Positions 56,421 through 64,000 of a DNA stretch of 64,000 nucleotides are shown here, in pieces. Both the position numbers and the translations under genes were made by a program. This DNA comes from Petrosia ficiformis. Its lineage: Eukaryota > Porifera > Demospongiae > Haplosclerida > Petrosiidae. Under the pieces are notes generated by a model that made no database searches, was not told the origin of the DNA, and saw only the letters and a list, made by a program, of their open reading frames with translations. The DNA is taken from the NCBI GenBank assembly GCA_947044365.1, contig OX345642.1, positions 892,001 to 956,000 of the forward strand, given 5' to 3'. How positions within the stretch are numbered: the stretch's first letter is position 1; each line of letters begins with the position of its first letter.

Positions 56421-58276
56421 TAATGAACTATGGTGGTCTATTTTGAATATCATTAGCTATTCCAGGAATTTGTGCCACGCCCTTATGAATATTGAATTAT
56501 ACTCACCTTTTCTTAATACTAAAAAACTTATTTGTGTAATTACGTCATTTATCATATTGCCATGTAAATTATTCCCTCTGTCTCTCTCTCAGATATGACA
56601 ATCTAGATTGTATTGGACATAATGAAATGAAATAAGAATAATAAATACGAGAGTCGTGTAAGACCATACTCTTTTTTTTTGTACATGTACATGTCTAACT
56701 ATGGAGCTTTTATTGCAATACATATGTAGCCTCTTTTATCCCTCTCTTATCCTTTCCCCTTCTATCCTAACATACATAATACACATATACACATACTTAC
56801 ACACATCCATATACACAGGGTTGGACAGGTGTTTCTTGATATGTACATAATTATACATGTATGCAGTTATACATACTGTATATAGTTATACACACACTGA
56901 TATAGACACATGGACACACATATTTGTACCTTACATGAATTATTTACTAAACACACCTGTTAAACCATGTCTTAGATTACCCGGGCCATTAAGGAGGGTT
57001 GGTGAGGCAGGCATTTGCCCCCCTTAGAATTAGTTTGCCAATTGGCACACCAAAATAACCCTGTATGTCCCTCCACCCCACTTGATAAATTGTCTAAATG
57101 AAGGCTTGGATAACTCATGTAATGTGGTCATTGATGTCAGCTAATTGTTGTGCAAATTTAACCATATTCAAAAAATAATTCAGAAATTTTCACTTATGAC
57201 TGGTTTGGCAAGCTTGCCCACATGTATAATTATATTATATATTATATATTATAATTATACATACATATAAATACATGCATAAAATTGCATATATACACAC
57301 ACACATAGTGTCAGATATATATACACACATACTCATATGTACACATGCACATAAATACACTATACACAGACACATTTATGTACCAATATATACATAATTA
57401 TACACAGACATGATTATACATACTTGTATACATACACACATGCAGGGTTGGACAAATGCTTCTCATAACACAAATACTAATAACTTGTTAGATAAACTTC
57501 TCTCTTTGCCAATACTATCTGTCAGAATCTGATAATATTATTTATTATTCCTAACAAAATATTGAGTGATACTATAGAATATACTATAGAAGTAAGTGAG
57601 AGCTTTTGGCATGGTGATGTGATATTGAGTGGTATCAACTGATGCCCTGCCCTTCATGTAGAGTGGTGTATTAAGTGTAACACTAGGCTATTGACAATAA
57701 AAGTGGAGACTTGGTCAGGCTCTTAAAACATTAATAATCCACAAAGGATGGTACATGTCACTTGAGTTAATTACTGCACTACATGTAATCACCTGACTAA
57801 TATATGAGAATCTGATTGGCTTATAAAGTCAAGTGACTTGTTCTTATAAATATGGAACTATGGTGGTCTATTTTGAATATCATAAGTTATTCCAGGAATT
57901 TGTGCCCCACCCTTATGAATATTGAATTATACTCACCTCTTCTTAATATTATTTGTGTAATTATGTCATTTATCATATTGCCATGTAAATTATTCCCTCC
58001 GTCTCTCTCTCAGATATGACTATCTAGATTGTATTGAACATAATGAACTGAAATAAGAATAATGGATACGAGAGTCATACTTTTTTTCTTGTACATGTAC
58101 ATGTCAGTATGTCTACGGAACAAAACATGAAATACACATGTAGCCTCTTTTATCCCTCTCTTATCTGTTCCAATAACACACATACGTAATACACATGTAC
58201 ACATACATGTACATATACATGTACACATACATGTACACATACATGTACACATACATACACACATCCATATATACAG

Positions 58277-58539
58277 GGTTGGACAGGTGTTTCTTGTAAC
58301 ACAAATACTAGTAAATCATTGGATGAACTCATCTCTTCATCTACACTACCCTTCTCTGATAATTCATTATCTCTTTCACCATCTCCTTCATCACAACATC
58401 ACTATCTCCAATCACTATCTTCATCCTCTCCCTCTCTTCCTCATCTACACACCTCTACTCATGAAGACACAACTAATGGAGTAATTTCAAGTGAAGTGTT
58501 ACGCTTACCATCAATAGAAAATAATATAATAACAGATCT
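58277..58539 (+). pseudogene. Orphan exon 6 of the EGF-membrane gene
   Basis: 263 nt with intact acceptor, frame and donor, starting GWTGVSCNTNTSKSLDELIS. It has a unique insert (HLHTSTHEDT). The preceding EGF exon (near 58014) has stops, and the following exon is replaced by the 58.7-kb repeat, so it is probably not functional. Confidence 0.6.
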
Positions 58540-58705
58540 GTAAGTAATGGTTTTTAGTTAATTAGTATAATTATGTAATTATTATAGGTGTGGTCTTACG
58601 CTGATACACACTATATTTCCCAATAGTACATACATGTAGTACTCTACACATGTAATACATGTACATAAGTATATGTATATAATTATGTACCTATATATGT
58701 ACATG

Positions 58706-59815
58706 TATTTGTTTGTGCTTTTGACAGTAGAATATATGTCAAATCATGGTAACACAGTTGTCATGTTTGGTATGTTCTTATTAGTATTCTCACTATTGTA
58801 AGGTCCAACTTGTTTTAATACACAACTTTATTTATTAAAGTTAGTATGGGTATGGTAATGTATGCATACTCAACACATCATACTGACTTTTAAACTTCTT
58901 TCTGTGGAAAACCTTTCTCCTCTCTTTTCCAACTAACCTACCTTTATTATTACATGTACATATCAATTGATAATTGCATTCAGGGTCACTGGACATGTGC
59001 ATGCAAAACCACAATATTTGGGGTCAACTTGACTTTTCTATGCATATGCATACTATAATATTGATATTTTATTATCTATGTCCTAGGTGACTACCTGTTC
59101 ATCAGGTTGTACTGGTTCTAGAAAGGTTCATAATGTCCAACAATATTGATGTGTACAATTATCATACATATGTAATATACTAAGTATATAATATTAATTC
59201 CTTTAGTAATAATAATTATTGGTATAGTGGAAATTACATGTTATGCAATCCACAAAACTCAACTATAACTTTCATTCTTTTCAGATTAAATGTTAGGATT
59301 GTCAGTATCTAGGAACTAGGAGTTTTTGTTTAAATAGGTGCTATGTTATTGTGCTTTATTAAATGTAATATTTGTAACATTTTGGCCTGTTCTTCTTCAG
59401 CTGATTCTCTATCTAGGCTGAAATGGGCTGTTATAATATTATTAAAGCTCAAGAACAATGTAATGAAAAAACCTCTACCAAATCGATGCTACATTGTACA
59501 TATAGGCATGTCATGTGTAATTAATTAACAGAATGTTCTGAGGGGTGGAATAAAATATAACCATAAATGAGAGTGTATGAACAGTGTGATATCATCCGAT
59601 GCTTGGTTACTAAAATAACATGTAGTCCCATATCTAGTTCTATCCAATGACTTTAGTCCTATTTCTTGTATACATGATGTAAAGTTGATCATTGTGGATA
59701 TATGTATTTTAAGATATTCATTACTTAATCACATGCACTACATGTAATCACCTACCTAATATATGAGAATCTGATTGGCTTATAAAGTCAAGTGACTTGC
59801 TCTTATAAATATTTT
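58706..59815. repeat. About 1.1-kb duplicated segment, second copy
   Basis: See 55306-56420. It carries the same short ORF at 59343-59528 and has a small insertion near 59660. Confidence 0.8.
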
Positions 59816-59842
59816 ATTTAATGAACTATGGTGGTCTATTTT

Positions 59843-59883
59843 GAACTATTCCAGGAATTTGTGTCCTGGAATAGTTCAAATTT
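59843..59883. repeat. 41-bp hairpin
   Basis: TTTGAACTATTCCAGGA and TCCTGGAATAGTTCAAA are inverted around a short loop. It replaces the ATCATTAGCTATTCCAGG junction seen in sister repeats. Confidence 0.75.
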
Positions 59884-60157
59884 GTTCCCCGCCCCTATGA
59901 ATATTGATATATTAATTTATAATAATTATAATGACCTTTTCTTAATAGAATTACATGTATTGATTAGCAGTATCTTCATGTAACCACTCACTACTATAAA
60001 TAGAAATCATTTGCTATTACAAATAGAAACTACATTCTATCCTTATAGCCTAGATTAACTGTATAATATAATGTATGATGTAATAAAGTGATAGTTGTTA
60101 CATGTCAATTGATATGTTAACTTACATGTACATACTCTCTCTCTCTGTCTCTCTCAG

Positions 60158-61356
60158 ATGTGATTATCCAGATTGTTCTGGACATGGTAAATGTTATAAG
60201 ACTAATGGATCATGTCATTGTGATCAGGTAAATGTGTAAATATTAATTTTATTTCATTTTATATCTTTCTTATTCCTTTCCTATTCACATACATACATGT
60301 ACATACATATACACATACATATACACATACATGTACATACATATACACATACATGTACACATACATGTACACATGCATGTACACATACATGTGCATATAC
60401 ATGTACATATACATATACATGTACATGTACACATACATGATGTACACATACACATACATGTACACATACATGTACACATACATATACATATACATGTACA
60501 CATACATACACACATCCATATATACAGGGTTGGACAGGTGTTTCTTGTAAATCATTGGATGAACTCATCTCTTCATCTACACTACCCTTCTCTGATAATT
60601 CATTATCTATTTCACCATCTCCTTCATCACAACGTCACTATCTCCACTCACTATCTTCATCTTCCCCCTCTCCTCCTCAAACTAATGGTCCAGGAGTAAT
60701 TTCAAGTGAACTATTATACTCACCATTAATAGATAATATTATGAAATGTAACAACAAATCAGATAATATGTAAGTAATGGTTTTAGCTAGTATTAATAAT
60801 TATGGGTGTGGTCTTACCCTAACATACAATTAATAGTATATAGTGTACATATGTACATGTATACTAATATGTACATGTATACTATATACTTTGTTGTAAC
60901 TGTAAATAGATACATGTATTTTGGGTGTGGTCTTACACTATTACAATATATTTCCCAACAGTACATACATGTAGTACACGCATAATATAATTATTTACCT
61001 ATATGTAAACATAGATACACAAATAACATGTGTAACATGGTTAATGTACGTCAAGCTATTTTAACACGTTTGTCATGTTTGATGTGTTCTTATCGGTGTT
61101 CTCACTATTGTACTTGTTTTAATATCCAACTCTATATTATGATTAAAGTCCCCATTCTCCATTTTTTAGGTCCAACCTTACCTCTAGTGACTATACAAAA
61201 AGTCAAACGGTTGCCATAGTGATCATTACATCATTAGGAACTATTATAATACATGTTGTATTATGTGTACTGAATGTATACTGTCGTAATGGAATGGGGG
61301 GTGTGGCTTTATCTAGAACAGAGAGAATGGGAACAACTAGTATTAGAGACTATTAA
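60158..61356 (+). pseudogene. EGF-repeat membrane protein, copy 3 (truncated)
   Basis: Exons 60158-60227 (CSGHGKCYKTNGSCHCDQ), 60528-60769 (GWTGVSCKSLDELISS) and 61170-61356 join in phase. The upstream EGF exons are missing. In the last exon the membrane helix is intact, but a 26-nt deletion in the tail shifts the frame to ALSRTERMGTTSIRDY and a stop. It is either a truncated variant or a pseudogene. Confidence 0.6.
60285..60521. repeat. GTACACATACAT minisatellite
   Basis: Intron array of copy 3, equivalent to 23884-24338 but without the 120-bp duplication. Overlapping ORFs are artefacts. Confidence 0.88.
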
Positions 61357-61678
61357 ATGGAGTACTGACTCAATGGATGACTGATGTAGTTAGTATACAT
61401 GTGATAATCAATTGACTTATACATGTATAATTATATAGTTGATCAATTTGTATCACACTTGTTTTTTGTTTGTTTACCTTATTAAATAATATTAAATTCA
61501 TTATCTTTTAATTTTATACATGATTATAAATATTCAATTGGAAATGGTTTTTTTTTGTGCTGATAGCATAAAAATAGATTTCTCAAGAAATTGCAAATAA
61601 TGCATGTTCCTCAGAAATGTGATGTGTTGTGTCATTTCTAGGAATACTAAAAATGTTTAAATATTCAGTGCCTAAGAT

Positions 61679-61748
61679 TATAAAAAGAGAGCAACAGAAA
61701 TTAGCGGAATAGAATAATATATATCTGATGCAACATATCGTTGAAAGG
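61679..61748 (+). promoter_or_regulatory. TATA-like box and leader exon of the membrane-protein gene
   Basis: TATAAAAAG at 61679 and a leader ending CGTTGAAAG with donor GTTTGCTAC. It is homologous to the gene B promoter/leader at 25886-25949. Upstream similarity includes ATTAAATTCATTATC (61493 and 25659). Confidence 0.5.
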
Positions 61749-62126
61749 TTTGCTACTTCAACTACTTGTGCAATATTTTAATAATTATTTATGTTACATT
61801 AATAATATAGTATAGAAAAGAGCAGAAAAAATTTCCATTTAAATTAGCCAACCATTACTTTTCATCTGAAGTCTAAAGAAATTTCAAGGTCAAATATTAA
61901 GCTGTTTGTGTAAAATATGGGGACATTTTGCGACATTTATGTAAAACACTATATATACATTATTTATAAATACTGCAACAAATTTATAAAACAAAGTATT
62001 ATTTATTGTAAAGTATATCAAAACTGCACTTAAATTCGATGGCATTACATAGTCATCAAAAGTGTGTTACTTGTGATATTAAGCATCATCCAATATTTCG
62101 TCTAATAATCTAATTTTTAAATGCAG
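61749..62126. other. 5' UTR intron of the membrane-protein gene
   Basis: AT-rich, with no element seen. The acceptor ATGCAG is at 62121-62126. Confidence 0.45.
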
Positions 62127-62135
62127 GTTGTCTCA

Positions 62136-63905
62136 ATGGAAGGCAATCGAGTATCTAAATGCAAATGGTGGACCATTCTCTTGCTTTTTGTTATCACGCT
62201 GCTTATTTTCATTGCAATAATTGGAGTTGGTAACTAAAATAAAATATTTTTTCACTATTAATTTGTTCTCTCCCTCGCATATTAGCTGTTGCAGGTATTG
62301 TTAGTGCCCAAATGAATGATGAACTTGTTACAGATGATCTACATCACTGGACCTACTACATGATAGTTGCCACATTGGCCACTGTCCCTTATTCATTTTT
62401 TGGTACTGCTGCTGTGGTTTTGCTAGTGAAATCTAAAAAGTAAAATTACTATTCATGATTGTGTTATTCTTAGTTTATTTGGTTTATTGTTGTGTTGTAT
62501 TTGTTTGATTGCTTACTAATTGTTTATTTATATATCATCCTGTTGTCTGTCATAGAAGTCAAAAAGATTCAGCAGAAAATCCAAATCAAAACAACACTTC
62601 TATTCAAGATACCCTAGTGTCTGAAAATCCCATCGATAGTTTATTTATATATCATCCTGTTGTCTGTCATAGAAGTCAAAGTTCAGAAGATCCAACCAAA
62701 TCAAGACAACACTTCTATTCAAATTACCCAAATGTCTGAAAATAGTCAAAATACCAGTGATGAAGAAAATCAAGAAGCTGCTCGATTAATGTTTCGTAAT
62801 CAAACTTCTGACGAGGTACATGTAGATGGTCATGATGATACTTCTAAAGTGGTAGCTGTTATAAAGGAAAAACATTTTGTTAAGTTTCAGGCTGATTTAG
62901 ATGAAATATTATATATACACCTGCCATTGGGTTGTTCTTTTCCCTACTCCTGTCATCATTAGCCTTACTGACAGGTAAGGTATGAATTATTCATATATTA
63001 TTATTTCTTTTTTTTCACACACAGTTTTATGGGGTCTTGCTATAGCTTATGATTATGCTCAGAAGGATGAAAAGCAATTCTATATATATATTGGTGTGGA
63101 AGTACTCGTTGGTATAATAATGCCTATTTTAGTAGTGATAATGTCAGCTATATTTTCCATATTTCTGGAATACATCACAAAGGGTTACATTAATCCTCGC
63201 GTCATTATACCGAAATTTCTTCCAGTTGTAAAACTTGTTGAAAGTTCTGAAGGTACTCAGTATTGGACAATATTAGATCATTTTTATTTCGAGTTAAAAT
63301 ACAAAAAAGAAGGACGATGCTCTGGTTATTGCAGTCATACCCCTGCTACTTGGATCCTAACCATAATATTATCCTTGGCATTCTTATTGGCTGCGAGTTA
63401 TTTCATGAATCAGAATATCACACAACAAGTCACACTACGATCATGTCCAGACAGTAGTACGAAATTAGACTGTTTCGATGGGACACATTTTAAATATATT
63501 GATTGTAATGCAAGTAATGTTACGTTTGATGTTATTCACTGCTTCAAGTTTCTAAGGCTTGGGAAAGATAATGATATTATTGGAGCAGTTGCCAGCTCAT
63601 TTGCTTTCTATCTGGTCCTACTTGCATTCTTCTCAGCACTTGTTCATATAGCAGAAATTCTGAATGCTTTTCAACCAAGTAAACGATGGGGTTGTGGATT
63701 TGTAGTTTTTGCTATTCTGATGATTTTCATTATGATAGTTGCTGTTATTGTACTTATTGTGTTAGAGTTCTCGACACTTGAGATCATAGTACAGATAGTT
63801 CATGTGATTATAATTGCAGCTTTTATATTCCTGACTGGGCTACTTCTCATCAACAGTAAATCGTGGAGATGTAAAAATAAATCTAATGAACCATCTGGAC
63901 CTTGA
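62136..63905 (+). CDS. Multi-pass membrane protein, unrecognised
   Basis: Exons 62136-62229, 62286-62439, 62556-62974 and 63025-63905. The start MEGNRVSKCKWW leads into TM1 (TILLLFVITLLIFIAIIGV); exon 2 adds a second helix (YMIVATLATVPYSFFG). The middle exon is acidic and hydrophilic. The last exon holds about five or six helices, including YIYIGVEVLVGIIMPILVV, WILTIILSLAFLLAASYF, FYLVLLAFFSALVHIAEIL and VVFAILMIFIMIVAVIVLIV, with a Cys-containing loop. Exon 3 contains a tandem duplication, and the open frame changes twice (about 62690 and 62910), returning to the original frame. As read it is interrupted; errors or decay are both possible. Family unknown. Confidence 0.6.
62523..62750. repeat. 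118-bp tandem duplication spanning intron end and exon start
   Basis: TTTATTTATATATCATCCTG, TGTTGTCTGTCATAGAAGTC and the downstream AACACTTCTATTCAA occur at 62523-62640 and again from 62640. Each unit contains the splice acceptor CATAG. The second unit is 2 nt shorter in the coding part. Confidence 0.8.
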
Positions 63906-64000
63906 CTTTTATTTGTTTTGCTTAACAATTTGCATATAATTATAGTTTTATGTACACATACATACATAGTTACATACATATGTATAATTGTATATATAGA
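63906..64000. other. 3' flank
   Basis: AT-rich sequence after the stop. No clear polyadenylation signal is seen before the window ends. Confidence 0.4.

Larger units (their letters stand above)
54000..58276. pseudogene. Decayed duplicated fragments of the EGF-membrane gene
   Basis: Exon-5-like fragments (ATATGACTATCTAGATTGTA after CTCTCAG) occur near 54975, 56594 and 58014 and all contain stops. Exon-6-like starts (GGTTGGACAAATGCTTCTCA or GGTTGGACAGGTGTTTCTTG) occur near 54409, 56819 and 57445. Each is flanked by the same intron repeats as the real gene. No continuous reading frame exists. Confidence 0.7.

Overview
The window is AT-rich animal DNA with short GT-AG introns, dense MITE-like insertions and CATGTA-rich minisatellites. 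Its genes combine Death, TIR, CARD-like, ankyrin, WW, HECT and Roco-like GTPase domains. That domain vocabulary suggests an early-branching metazoan, most likely a demosponge such as Amphimedon; this is an inference from sequence style, not a database match. All convincing genes are on the + strand. Exon models were built by eye from splice sites, codon phase and comparison between paralogues.

The core is a head-to-tail array of three paralogous Death-domain GTPase genes. Gene A (7.5-18.6 kb, about 1388 aa) reads Death, helical module, coiled coil, TIR, Roco-like GTPase with COR-like region, CARD-like domain, C-terminal membrane anchor. Gene B (26.0-36.2 kb, about 1546 aa) reads Death, Death, helical module, coiled coil, GTPase, CARD-like, three exons with Myc-type nuclear-localisation-like motifs, and a final death-fold-like domain. 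Gene C (44.5-51.2 kb, about 1234 aa) reads Death, helical module, GTPase, CARD-like, membrane anchor. Most exons downstream of the helical module are phase 1, so modules have been gained, lost or fused without breaking frame. A stand-alone Death-plus-helical gene lies at 1.3-2.2 kb.

Gene D (36.6-43.9 kb) joins a Death domain, the same helical module and ankyrin repeats to two WW domains and a HECT ubiquitin-ligase domain of the WWP/Itch type. It has one frameshift, two in-frame stops and a tandem expansion of the exon that carries the catalytic cysteine, so as read it is disrupted.

Between the Death genes lie copies of the 3' end of an EGF-repeat single-pass membrane protein (0.3, 21.8-25.5 and 60.2-61.4 kb, plus decayed pieces at 54-58.5 kb). 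Each terminal copy is followed within about 1 kb by a promoter and leader for the next gene: the solo Death gene, gene B, or a multi-pass membrane protein gene at 62.1-63.9 kb.

The region from 2.3 to 7.3 kb has no intact gene. It holds several foldback or MITE-like elements, an integrase remnant and a zinc-ribbon/OB-fold remnant. Taken together the window looks like a fast-evolving innate-immune or cell-death receptor cluster that uses tandem duplication, gene conversion and exon shuffling. Its most notable points are a TIR lacking the usual catalytic glutamate, a predicted membrane-versus-nucleus switch between paralogues, and the Death-HECT fusion.
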